A stretch of DNA of 64,000 nucleotides from Pseudobutyrivibrio ruminis HUN009 (GCF_000703005.1 NZ_JNLH01000001.1:1019501-1083500); one strand, 5' to 3'; shown: positions 7,576-15,620, counted from the first letter of the stretch. Numbers and translations are program-made. Notes: generated from the sequence alone by a model not told the origin.

Positions 7576-8442
7576 TTATTTTAGGAGAAATGTAGCGATT
7601 TTATCATCAATAAGCTCGGCACATAGTGGCTGCTCCTGAGTTTCAAAAGAAGGGATGACGTCTCGCCCCATATAGAGCTTGTTTTTTTCGTATAATGCCA
7701 TTTTGATTAGATTTTGAGAAGCATAATTAGGATTGTCAGATAGACCAAAATGTTCCCAAATAAAAGATTCTCGAGTCTTTACATTTAATACAAAAAAATC
7801 TGGATATTTACTGATTCCATTTATTACAATCTTTGGTTCGTAAATATAAGGAATGTCCATCATTTGTAGCTTATCGGCAATTATTTTTTCAGACTTTGAA
7901 CGCACCTGTTCTCCTTTATTTGTTAAATAAATTGTTTTTGTTGGAAAAGTATTTTGGCAAGCTGGTGTAAGGGAATACCATTCTCTAATATAATCTTCAA
8001 TTGGACTGATAATGGGTGATATCATACTTTGTTTTCCTTTCTTAAAAGAATGATAAATTTGATCAAGTTCATAAGGAAGATTAACCTGCTGCTTATGTTC
8101 GATTCGTTTAAGCTGATTATAAAGAGCATTAAGAATCTTTAGATTATAATCTCTTTGACATATAGATGATATTAATAGTATGTCATTAGCTGAAACGTAT
8201 TTACCAGTTGCTGAGTTATCAGCATAATAATAGTAACGAGGATAGCCCTTGCTAGTATGCAACTGGATTCGCCCGGTAGGCGCCTTTGTCAGTGCCTTTT
8301 CAGTAGACTTAATATATGATCGAATTAGGGAGATTAGTTCTTCAGTAGTTGGCATTCTCACTATTGTCTGTGTTGGATGATTGGGCCATCCCGTATTGTT
8401 ATAAAATATAGAAGGACGATTTGATTTAATCTCAGTAACCAT
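7576..8442 (-). CDS. Hypothetical protein with PD-(D/E)XK-like C-terminal domain
   Basis: A 288-residue cytosolic protein. The N-terminal half (helical, with a KGYPRYYYY strand near residues 75-83) is not recognised. The C-terminal part, from about residue 178, reads RSKSEKIIADKL, YEPKIVI, YPDFFVLN, ESFIWEHFG. This is the arrangement of a PD-(D/E)XK nuclease fold: Glu in the first helix, a PD dipeptide, then a strand ending in E/W-E-H in place of the usual ExK. The lysine replacement means activity is uncertain. The start is supported by AAGGAG 8 nt upstream. It is alone on the minus strand, and its upstream region is the repeated inverted-element array. Nuclease function is inferred from the motif order only. 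Confidence 0.65.
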   Translation of the reverse strand: MVTEIKSNRPSIFYNNTGWPNHPTQTIVRMPTTEELISLIRSYIKSTEKALTKAPTGRIQLHTSKGYPRYYYYADNSATGKYVSANDILLISSICQRDYNLKILNALYNQLKRIEHKQQVNLPYELDQIYHSFKKGKQSMISPIISPIEDYIREWYSLTPACQNTFPTKTIYLTNKGEQVRSKSEKIIADKLQMMDIPYIYEPKIVINGISKYPDFFVLNVKTRESFIWEHFGLSDNPNYASQNLIKMALYEKNKLYMGRDVIPSFETQEQPLCAELIDDKIATFLLK

Positions 8443-8484
8443 TAAAACTCCTTTGCTAATTATGTGTCTTTTGGATAAATAATG

Positions 8485-8873
8485 CCACGTGAGATGATTG
8501 TAGATAAAAGTTAAGTGGTAATTATAAGAAAAGGAAAAAAGCGCACATTTTTTTGAAAAATGTAAGTGTATTTTTGAAGAATGAAATTAGCACTTATGCA
8601 TTTTTATATAAGTATAAGTGGAAATAATTAATGACTGAAAAACGCTTAACAAAAAAAGAGAGAGGATAAGCGATTTTCGAAAGATTAGAGAATACACTTA
8701 ACAAATAAAGTTGAGCGGTAAACTTTTTCATAGATAAGTTGAAATACACTTAACTTTTCAGAGAAAAAGTAAGCGTAATAAGAAAATAGAAAAATGCACT
8801 TAACTATCTTAAAGAGAGAGTAAGTGGTATAAAAGGATTAAGAATAAACACTTAAATACCTAGAAGTTAAGCC
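8485..8873. repeat. Array of eight CACTTA/TAAGTG inverted units, period about 52 bp
   Basis: Left arms begin at 8486 (CACGTG), 8544 (CACATT), 8591 (CACTTA), 8643 (CGCTTA), 8695, 8747, 8797 and 8849 (all CACTTA). The last six steps are 52, 52, 52, 50 and 52 bp. Matching right arms TAAGTG, or TAAGCG/TGAGCG, follow 17-29 bp after each left arm (8512, 8573, 8615, 8667, 8712, 8770, 8821, 8868). In the fourth unit both arms change together (CGCTTA with TAAGCG). The sequence between arms is not conserved except that it is purine-rich on this strand. It is not a CRISPR array: there is no long repeat. It may be a phased protein-binding array or a string of RNA hairpins. Confidence 0.75.
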
Positions 8874-9052
8874 CATGCTAAAAGCTGCAGAAAGTTACCG
8901 CACAACCAAAATCTACAAAAATCTACTCATATCATGCCATTATTCAATTGTCTTTGGTGGGAAAGTGCCGATTTATCGACGTGACATGCACATAATCACT
9001 GTAATGCTGCTGTTCATTACAAAATTGATTCTGCATGAAATTGAAATGTGTG

Positions 9053-9081
9053 TTGTGAATCACACGAGTGTTATATATAAC
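9053..9081 (+). promoter_or_regulatory. Candidate upstream promoter for uvrB with palindromic -10 region
   Basis: TTGTGA at 9053-9058 and TATAAC at 9076-9081 have a 17-bp spacer. The -10 box lies inside a perfect 14-bp palindrome, TGTTATATATAACA (9069-9082), and the -35 box lies in TGTGA-A-TCACA (9054-9064). Confidence 0.4.
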
Positions 9082-9137
9082 ATAGATAAAACAAAAATGT
9101 CAAGTATAATAACGCGAGAGAGAAACATTTTATTTAA

Positions 9138-9176
9138 CAAACAAATGTTTGACTTATCCAACCTCTGTGATATAAT
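9138..9176 (+). promoter_or_regulatory. uvrB promoter with LexA-like palindrome
   Basis: TTGACT at 9149-9154 and TATAAT at 9171-9176 have a 16-bp spacer. CAAAC-AAAT-GTTTG (9138-9151) is a perfect palindrome overlapping the -35 box. It resembles the Firmicute SOS box CGAAC-N4-GTTCG with one change in each arm. SOS control of uvrB is usual in the phylum; here it is inferred. Confidence 0.55.
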
Positions 9177-9293
9177 ACAATACATACGATTGCGCACAAT
9201 TGAACCAGGGCTCGTTGCAGAACTGGCCCTAACTTACAAAGGGCCGCAATCACTACCCATTCACCCACACATGTTAATTTGGAGGCTTAAACT

Positions 9294-11282
9294 ATGGATT
9301 TCAAATTACATTCAGAATATAAGCCAACAGGCGACCAGCCTCAGGCAATCGCAGATTTGGTGCGAGGTTTCAAGGAAGGAAACCAGATGCAGACACTTCT
9401 TGGCGTTACCGGATCTGGAAAGACTTTCACCATGGCCAATGTTATCGAGCAGCTCAATAAGCCTACCTTGATTATCGCTCACAACAAGACTTTGGCAGGC
9501 CAGCTTTACTCTGAGTTCAAGGAATTCTTCCCAGAAAACGCTGTTGAGTACTTCGTGTCTTACTATGATTATTATCAGCCAGAGGCTTATGTACCTAGTA
9601 CTGATACGTACATTGCGAAGGATTCTTCAATCAATGATGAAATAGACAAGCTGCGACTTTCAGCCACAGCTTCATTATCAGAAAGACGAGATGTAATTAT
9701 TGTCTCGTCTGTTTCTTGTATTTACGGCATTGGCGAGCCAGACGATTTCCAAAACATGATGGTTAGCCTTCGCCCAGGGGATATGAAGGACAGGGATGAT
9801 GTTATCCATGAACTGATTAACATCCAGTACATGCGAAATGACATGGATTTTGACCGAGGCACATTCCGTGTTCGCGGTGACACGCTAGAGGTTATCCCTG
9901 CCAACACCAGCGATTACGGCATTCGCATCGAGTTCTTCGGAGATGAAATTGACCGCATTTGCGAGACAGATATTATGACAGGACAGGTGAAACGCGAGCT
10001 TGAGCATGTGGCGATTTTCCCAGCCAGCCACTATGTTATCCCACAGGACAAGATTAACGCAGCTTGCGCCAGCATCGAAGCAGAGCTGGAGGAGAGAGTG
10101 AAGTTCTTCAAATCCGAGGACAAGCTTATCGAGGCTCAGCGTATCGCAGAGCGTACCAATTTTGATATTGAAATGCTGAGGGAAACAGGCTTCTGCTCCG
10201 GCATCGAAAACTACAGCCGTCACATGACAAATCAGCAGCCTGGGGAGCCACCAAAGTGTTTGATTGATTATTTCAACGACGACTTCCTTATTATAGTGGA
10301 CGAGAGCCACATCACATTGCCACAGGTTCGTGGTATGTTTGCAGGTGACCAGGCCCGCAAAAAGACGCTGGTAGAGTATGGCTTCAGATTGCCATCGGCC
10401 CTTGATAACCGTCCTTTAAACTTTGGTGAGTTCGAATCAAAAATCGACCAGATTATGTTCGTGTCAGCCACGCCAGGTGATTATGAGGAAGAGCACGAGC
10501 TGCTTCGCACAGAGCAGGTTATCCGCCCAACAGGTCTGTTGGACCCAGAGGTTGAGGTTCGCCCAGTTGAGGGCCAGATTGATGATCTTTTCAACGAAAT
10601 CCAGAAGGAAGTTGAAAAGAAAAATAAGGTTATGATTACAACTCTCACCAAGCGAATGGCAGAGGATTTAACAGACTACCTTGCCGAGCTTGGCGTGAGA
10701 GTTAAATACATGCACTCCGATATTGATACCATGGAGCGTGCAGAAATCATCAGGGATTTGCGACTGGATGTGTTTGATGTTCTGGTTGGAATCAACCTTC
10801 TTAGAGAGGGATTGGATATTCCGGAAATCACCTTAGTAGCAATCCTGGATGCTGATAAGGAAGGCTTCCTTAGAAGCGAGCGCTCACTAATTCAGACCAT
10901 TGGACGTGCCGCTCGAAATTCTGAGGGCCACGTTATTATGTACGCTGATACTATGACAGAATCCATGGAAAAGGCTATCTCTGAGACAGAGCGCCGTCGA
11001 GAGATTCAAAAGGCTTATAACAAGGAGCATGGAATCACTCCTCAGACAATTCAAAAATCAGTTCGCGAGCTTATTTCTATTTCTAAGGAAATAGCCCACA
11101 AGGAGATGCAGTTCAAGAAGGATCCAGAAGAGATGAACAAGCAGGAGCTTGAGAAGCTCATTGGAGACATCCAAAAGAAGATGAAGAAAGCCGCAACAGA
11201 GCTTAACTTCGAGGCTGCCGCAGAATACCGCGACAAGATGGTAGAGCTAAAGAACATGCTTAGAGATATGTCTGAAGAGTAA
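9294..11282 (+). CDS. uvrB: Excinuclease ABC subunit B
   Basis: The damage-verifying helicase-like subunit of nucleotide excision repair, acting with UvrA and UvrC in the cytosol. Its 662 residues match the family. Motifs: GVTGSGKT (37-44, Walker A), the Tyr-rich beta-hairpin VSYYDYYQPEAYVP that clamps DNA, DESH helicase motif II (VDESHITLP), the QTIGRAARN motif VI, and a C-terminal UVR domain (AAAEYRDKM) that binds UvrC. The start has GGAGG 9 nt upstream. uvrA follows 15 nt after the stop, so the two form an operon under the promoter near 9150. Confidence 0.98.
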   Translation: MDFKLHSEYKPTGDQPQAIADLVRGFKEGNQMQTLLGVTGSGKTFTMANVIEQLNKPTLIIAHNKTLAGQLYSEFKEFFPENAVEYFVSYYDYYQPEAYVPSTDTYIAKDSSINDEIDKLRLSATASLSERRDVIIVSSVSCIYGIGEPDDFQNMMVSLRPGDMKDRDDVIHELINIQYMRNDMDFDRGTFRVRGDTLEVIPANTSDYGIRIEFFGDEIDRICETDIMTGQVKRELEHVAIFPASHYVIPQDKINAACASIEAELEERVKFFKSEDKLIEAQRIAERTNFDIEMLRETGFCSGIENYSRHMTNQQPGEPPKCLIDYFNDDFLIIVDESHITLPQVRGMFAGDQARKKTLVEYGFRLPSALDNRPLNFGEFESKIDQIMFVSATPGDYEEEHELLRTEQVIRPTGLLDPEVEVRPVEGQIDDLFNEIQKEVEKKNKVMITTLTKRMAEDLTDYLAELGVRVKYMHSDIDTMERAEIIRDLRLDVFDVLVGINLLREGLDIPEITLVAILDADKEGFLRSERSLIQTIGRAARNSEGHVIMYADTMTESMEKAISETERRREIQKAYNKEHGITPQTIQKSVRELISISKEIAHKEMQFKKDPEEMNKQELEKLIGDIQKKMKKAATELNFEAAAEYRDKMVELKNMLRDMSEE

Positions 11283-11297
11283 TAAGAGGAAATTATA

Positions 11298-14120
11298 ATG
11301 AAAGAAAGAAAATACATTAAAATAAAGGGCGCCAACGAGCATAATCTGAAAAATATTAGTCTGGATATTCCTCGTGATGAATTTGTTGTTCTCACAGGAT
11401 TATCAGGCTCAGGTAAATCTTCGTTGGCATTCGATACAATTTTTGCCGAGGGACAGCGCCGTTACATGGAGTCTCTTTCTTCCTACGCGCGCCAATTCCT
11501 TGGCCAGATGGAAAAGCCAAATGTAGAGCACATGGAAGGTATGCCACCTGCCATCTCAATTGATCAGAAGAGCACCAACCACAACCCACGTTCTACAGTC
11601 GGCACAGTTACAGAGATTTACGACTACTTGCGTCTGTTATATGCTCGATGCGGCGTGCCTCATTGTCCAAATTGCGGCAAGCCAATCAGCAAACAGACTG
11701 TAGACCAGATGGTTGATGCCATTATGGCACTTCCAGAGCGTACAAAGATTCAGCTTCTTGCACCAGTTGTCAGAGGCCGTAAGGGTACACATGAAAAGCT
11801 TTTTGAAAAGGCAAAGAAATCGGGTTATGTTCGTGTAAACGTTGATGGAAATGTATACGATTTATCTGAAGAGATAAAGCTTGATAAAAATATAAAGCAC
11901 AACATTGAAATCGTTGTTGACCGACTTGTTATAAAAGAAGGTATCGAAAAGCGTCTTACAGATTCAATCGAAGCAGTGCTCAAGCTAGCAGAGGGCCTGA
12001 TGATTGTTGATGTTATCGATGGAGAACCAATCAACTTTTCTGAGGGATTTTCATGTCCTGATTGCGGAATCAGCATTGACGAGGTGGAGCCACGAAGCTT
12101 CTCCTTCAACAATCCATTTGGTGCCTGCCCAGAGTGCTTCGGTCTTGGATACAAGATGGAATTTGACGAGGACTTAATGATTCCTGACAAGAGCCTTTCC
12201 TTCAATGAGGGGGCAGTTCAGGTTATCGGCTGGCAGTCATCCAACAAGTCCACAAGCTTTGCTCATGCTTTGCTTGAGGCGCTTGCAAAGGAATACAAGT
12301 TTTCACTGGACACTCCATACAAGGAGCTTCCAGAGAAGATTCGCCACATGTTCATCCATGGATTCGACAAGTCAGTAGATGTTTATTACGAAGGCCAACG
12401 AGGCCGCGGAGTGTACCCTACCGTATTCGAAGGCCTTATCGAAAACGTTAGCCGCAGATATAAAGAGACATATTCAGAGTCAGCAAAGAAAGAGTACGAG
12501 GAGTTCATGTTCTACAGTGATTGTCCATGCTGTCATGGTCAGCGTTTGAAGAAGGAATCCCTTGCTGTTACTCTGGATGATAAAAACATTTTCGAAATGA
12601 CTCAGTATCCTGTTCGTGAATTGTACGAAATGATTGACAGTCTCAATCTTACAGAGCAGCAGAAGAAGATTGGTGCTGTTGTTTTGAAGGAAATCAAGGC
12701 TCGTTTGAAATTCATGGTGGATGTTGGATTGGATTACCTTACACTTAGCCGTGCCACTGCCACACTTTCAGGTGGAGAGGCCCAGCGAATCCGTCTTGCA
12801 ACACAGATTGGTTCGGGACTTGTTGGCGTTGCCTACATCCTTGATGAGCCATCAATCGGTCTTCATCAAAAAGATAACGACAAGTTATTAGCATCCCTGA
12901 AAGGCCTTAGAGACCTTGGAAATACGCTGATTGTTGTTGAGCACGATGCAGATACAATGCGAGCAGCGGATTATATTGTGGATATCGGACCTCGCGCCGG
13001 CAAGGACGGTGGAGAAGTTATTGCAGCTGGTACACCAGAGGAAATCATGGCATGTCCGGATTCCATCACAGGCCAGTACCTTAGCGGAAAGCTTTGCATC
13101 CCTGTTCCAAAGGAGCGCCGCAAGCCAAAGGGCTGGCTCACAATCAAGGGCGCCCGCGAGCACAACCTTAAAAACATCGACGTTGATATTCCACTGGGAA
13201 TCATGACAGTTGTTACGGGTGTTTCTGGCTCGGGAAAGAGCTCCCTTGTAAATGAGATTCTTTACAAGGATTTGGCGAAGCGCCTGAATCGAGCAAGAAA
13301 GGTTTCTGGAAAGCACGACGATATCATCGGCACAGAGGCACTTGATAAGGTTATCGATATCGACCAGTCTCCAATTGGACGTACACCTCGTTCAAACCCT
13401 GCCACATACACAGGTGTGTTTGATTTGATTCGAGATCTGTTTGCCGGCACAACCGAGGCAAAGGAGCGCGGATATAATAAAGGAAGATTCTCTTTCAATG
13501 TAAAGGGAGGCCGATGCGAGGCTTGCTCCGGAGACGGTATCATTAAAATTGAGATGCACTTCCTTCCAGATGTTTATGTTCCTTGCGAGGTATGCGGTGG
13601 TAAGAGATACAATCGCGAAACTCTAGAGGTACATTATAAAGGAAAGACAATTTACGATGTGCTTGATATGACAGTTGAAGAGGCTGTGGAATTCTTTAAA
13701 AATGTTCCTAGTATCCTCAACAAAATTCAGGCATTGTATGATGTAGGACTTGGCTACATCAAGCTTGGTCAGCCAAGTACAACACTTTCAGGTGGTGAGG
13801 CTCAGCGTATCAAGCTTGCCACAGAGCTTTCACGAAGAGCAACAGGCAAAACAATCTACATCCTAGATGAGCCAACTACAGGTCTTCATTTTGACGATGT
13901 AAACAAGCTTGTTGAGATTCTGCGTAAGCTTTCTGATTCTGGAAATACAGTTGTTGTAATCGAGCACAATCTTGATGTTATTAAGTGTGCAGACTACATA
14001 ATTGACATGGGCCCAGACGGAGGTGACCGCGGGGGAACAGTAATTGCCAAGGGAACACCTGAAGACATCGTTAAAGTGAAAAAGAGTTATACAGGTCAAT
14101 ATCTCAAAGAATATATATAA
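11298..14120 (+). CDS. uvrA: Excinuclease ABC subunit A
   Basis: The DNA-damage sensor of nucleotide excision repair, an ABC-type ATPase dimer that loads UvrB. The 940 residues contain two ABC modules: Walker A GLSGSGKS (34-41), zinc-binding CPNCGKP/CPDCG, signature LSGGEAQRIRLATQIG; then a second Walker A GVSGSGKS, the zinc hairpin CEACSGDG...CEVCGGKRYN, and the second LSGGEAQRIKLATEL with DEPTTGLH. The start has AGAGGAA upstream. It is the second gene of the uvrBA operon, which ends at a terminator about 180 nt downstream. Confidence 0.98.
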   Translation: MKERKYIKIKGANEHNLKNISLDIPRDEFVVLTGLSGSGKSSLAFDTIFAEGQRRYMESLSSYARQFLGQMEKPNVEHMEGMPPAISIDQKSTNHNPRSTVGTVTEIYDYLRLLYARCGVPHCPNCGKPISKQTVDQMVDAIMALPERTKIQLLAPVVRGRKGTHEKLFEKAKKSGYVRVNVDGNVYDLSEEIKLDKNIKHNIEIVVDRLVIKEGIEKRLTDSIEAVLKLAEGLMIVDVIDGEPINFSEGFSCPDCGISIDEVEPRSFSFNNPFGACPECFGLGYKMEFDEDLMIPDKSLSFNEGAVQVIGWQSSNKSTSFAHALLEALAKEYKFSLDTPYKELPEKIRHMFIHGFDKSVDVYYEGQRGRGVYPTVFEGLIENVSRRYKETYSESAKKEYEEFMFYSDCPCCHGQRLKKESLAVTLDDKNIFEMTQYPVRELYEMIDSLNLTEQQKKIGAVVLKEIKARLKFMVDVGLDYLTLSRATATLSGGEAQRIRLATQIGSGLVGVAYILDEPSIGLHQKDNDKLLASLKGLRDLGNTLIVVEHDADTMRAADYIVDIGPRAGKDGGEVIAAGTPEEIMACPDSITGQYLSGKLCIPVPKERRKPKGWLTIKGAREHNLKNIDVDIPLGIMTVVTGVSGSGKSSLVNEILYKDLAKRLNRARKVSGKHDDIIGTEALDKVIDIDQSPIGRTPRSNPATYTGVFDLIRDLFAGTTEAKERGYNKGRFSFNVKGGRCEACSGDGIIKIEMHFLPDVYVPCEVCGGKRYNRETLEVHYKGKTIYDVLDMTVEEAVEFFKNVPSILNKIQALYDVGLGYIKLGQPSTTLSGGEAQRIKLATELSRRATGKTIYILDEPTTGLHFDDVNKLVEILRKLSDSGNTVVVIEHNLDVIKCADYIIDMGPDGGDRGGTVIAKGTPEDIVKVKKSYTGQYLKEYI

Positions 14121-14221
14121 AACCGCATGTTTATTGAGGTGAGGAAGATTGGCAATAGGTTACATTTTTTCACAAAACTTCACATAGCCATCACATAAGC
14201 ACTGTATATTACTTCATGTAC

Positions 14222-14322
14222 TAGCGGAAAGCTAATACCAAATTTTTCATAACTCAGCGACCGAAGGAGACTTTGGTCGCACTCCCCGAGAAATACGCCA
14301 GCGTTTTACGCTGGCTTTTTTA
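14222..14322 (+). ncRNA. Candidate structured RNA ending in a terminator
   Basis: Three hairpins occur in order: TAGC-GGAAA-GCTA (14222-14234); a 10-bp stem GCGACCGAAG/CTTTGGTCGC capped by a GAGA (GNRA-type) tetraloop (14257-14280); and the terminator GCCAGCG/CGCTGGC with T6 (14297-14321). CCGAG (14286-14290) can also pair with CTCGG (14326-14330). It could be the 3' UTR of uvrA or a small RNA; I recognise no known riboswitch consensus. Confidence 0.45.
14297..14322 (+). terminator. Terminator after uvrBA
   Basis: A 7-bp GC-rich stem (GCCAGCG with CGCTGGC), loop TTTTA, then six T. Confidence 0.9.
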
Positions 14323-14331
14323 TTACTCGGA

Positions 14332-14427
14332 TGCCAGTAGCAGACTAGCTCTTAGTATTACTTAAGGAGCCAATCTCGCGACGAAGTAATACTAAGGCTT
14401 GTATGCGTAACTGGCAAAAGGGAGATT
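14332..14427 (+). ncRNA. Long hairpin with possible pseudoknot upstream of mbl
   Basis: TGCCAGT (14332-14338) pairs with ACTGGCA (14410-14416). Inside it, AGC-CTTAGTATTACTT (14347-14363, one bulged T) pairs with AAGTAATACTAAG-GCT (14384-14399), giving 16 bp. The 20-nt loop holds AATCTC (14372-14377), which is complementary to GAGATT (14422-14427) just outside the stem. The element lies between the uvrA terminator and the mbl promoter, so it may be a separate small element rather than a leader. Confidence 0.45.
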
Positions 14428-14435
14428 AGAAATAC

Positions 14436-14463
14436 TTGAATAATGAAATAATTCGTATATAAT
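14436..14463 (+). promoter_or_regulatory. mbl promoter
   Basis: TTGAAT at 14436-14441 and TATAAT at 14458-14463 have a 16-bp spacer, about 65 bp upstream of the mbl start. Confidence 0.65.
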
Positions 14464-14532
14464 AGAAACGTGAAAATGCGCAATTCTGCCGATAAGGCAG
14501 TAGAATAGATTAGAATTAGAAAGGATAATAAC

Positions 14533-15516
14533 ATGGCAGCATCAGATATCGGAATTGATTTGGGTACAGCAAGCGTTCTTGTATATGCAAAGGGCAAGGG
14601 CGTTGTTTTAAAAGAGCCTTCAGTTGTGGCTTTTGATAGAGATACTAACAAGATTAAGGAAATCGGCGAGGAGGCACGTCTCATGATTGGACGTACTCCT
14701 GGAAATATTGTGGCAGTTCGTCCACTTCGTCAGGGCGTTATCTCTGACTACACAGTTACAGAGAAAATGATTAAGTACTTCGTTCAGAAGGCAATGGGCA
14801 AGAAGAGCTATCGTAAGCCTCGTATTGCTGTTTGTGTTCCTTCTGGCGCTACAGAGGTAGAGAAGCGTGCCGTTGAGGATGCAGCTTTCGCAGCAGGCGC
14901 TCGTGAGGTTTCTATTATCGAGGAGCCTATCGCAGCAGCTATTGGTGCTGGTATCGACATCTCACTTCCTATGGGAAATATGATCGTAGATATCGGTGGT
15001 GGTACAGCAGATATCGCTGTTATCTCACTTGGTAGCTCAGTTGTCAGCACATCTATCAAGGTTGCTGGTGATGACTTCGACGAAGCTATCGTTCGTTACA
15101 TGAGAAAGAAGCATAATCTTCTTATCGGTGAGCGTACAGCCGAGGATATCAAGATTAAAATTGGTCGTTGCTTCCCACTTGGCGAGGCAGAGACTATGGA
15201 CGTTAGAGGACGTAACCTTGTTTCAGGTCTTCCAAAGACAATTACTGTTTCTTCAGAGGAGACAGAGGAAGCACTCAAGGAATCTACAATGCAGATTGTT
15301 GAGGCTATTCACTCAGTTCTCGAGAAGACTCCACCAGAGCTTGCAGCCGATGTTGCAGACAGAGGTATCGTTCTTACAGGTGGTGGTGCACTTCTTCGTG
15401 GTCTTGAGGAACTCATCGAGGACCGCACAGGCATCAACACAATGACTGCTGACGAAGCAATGACATGCGTAGCTATCGGTACAGGTCGCTATGTAGAGCT
15501 TCTTGCAGGAGATTAA
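14533..15516 (+). CDS. mbl: MreB/Mbl-type actin-like cell-shape protein
   Basis: A bacterial actin homologue that forms membrane-bound filaments guiding cell-wall synthesis. Its 327 residues match MreB/Mbl. Visible: phosphate-1 motif GIDLGTASVLVYAKGKG (about 7-23), the DIGGGTADIAVIS phosphate-2 motif, IIEEPIAAAIGAG, and the adenosine motif VLTGGGALLRGL. Mbl is chosen over MreB because the next genes are two FlgF/FlgG-like rod proteins, the same order as mbl-flhO-flhP in Bacillus subtilis, and there is no mreC/mreD. The start has AAGGA upstream. It has its own promoter and a long terminator hairpin. Confidence 0.9.
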   Translation: MAASDIGIDLGTASVLVYAKGKGVVLKEPSVVAFDRDTNKIKEIGEEARLMIGRTPGNIVAVRPLRQGVISDYTVTEKMIKYFVQKAMGKKSYRKPRIAVCVPSGATEVEKRAVEDAAFAAGAREVSIIEEPIAAAIGAGIDISLPMGNMIVDIGGGTADIAVISLGSSVVSTSIKVAGDDFDEAIVRYMRKKHNLLIGERTAEDIKIKIGRCFPLGEAETMDVRGRNLVSGLPKTITVSSEETEEALKESTMQIVEAIHSVLEKTPPELAADVADRGIVLTGGGALLRGLEELIEDRTGINTMTADEAMTCVAIGTGRYVELLAGD

Positions 15517-15537
15517 TTAAATAATATTGAATGTTTG

Positions 15538-15600
15538 ACCCCTTTATATGGTAAAATGATTATGAAAAATAATTATTTTTCCATAAAAGGGGTTAATTTT
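15538..15600 (+). terminator. Very long terminator hairpin after mbl
   Basis: The segments 15538-15563 and 15569-15593 pair almost completely (about 24-25 bp, with one bulged A, one T-T mismatch and one G-U) around a GAAAA loop. The base is ACCCC/GGGGT and T-rich sequence follows. Confidence 0.75.
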
Positions 15601-15620
15601 ATTTTTCGGAAAACCGATAA
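15594..15620 (+). promoter_or_regulatory. Sigma-28 (SigD/FliA)-type promoter of the flagellar genes
   Basis: TAAT (15594-15597), 15 bp, then ACCGATAA (15613-15620) fits the sigma-28 pattern TAAA-N15-GCCGATAA with one mismatch in each box. It lies 47 bp upstream of the first rod gene. Confidence 0.7.

Larger units (their letters stand above)
8443..9293. other. 851-bp intergenic region: repeat array plus uvrB control region
   Basis: No gene is supported. 8485-8873 is the periodic inverted-element array. 8875-9050 shows nothing recognisable. 9053-9293 contains two candidate promoters, palindromes and the uvrB leader. A 198-codon open frame crossing this region into uvrB is rejected because it runs through the promoter and overlaps uvrB out of frame. 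Confidence 0.7.
14121..14532 (+). other. 412-bp uvrA-mbl intergenic region with two RNA-like structures
   Basis: No gene is present. From left to right: about 100 bp of AT-rich sequence; a hairpin series ending in a terminator (14222-14322); a long hairpin with possible pseudoknot (14332-14427); the mbl promoter (14436-14463). Confidence 0.75.

Noticed and set aside
8485..8873. CRISPR array
   Set aside because: The repeated parts are only 6-8 bp arms in inverted pairs, not identical 25-40 bp repeats, and no cas gene is near.
8875..9471. 198-codon open frame on the plus strand upstream of uvrB
   Set aside because: It runs through the uvrB promoters and overlaps the first 178 nt of uvrB in another frame; it has no ribosome binding site and no recognisable motif.
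14155..14330. Known riboswitch (c-di-GMP, SAM, glycine, c-di-AMP) before mbl
   Set aside because: ACCGAAGGAG recalls part of the glycine motif, but the other conserved segments of that and the other classes are missing.
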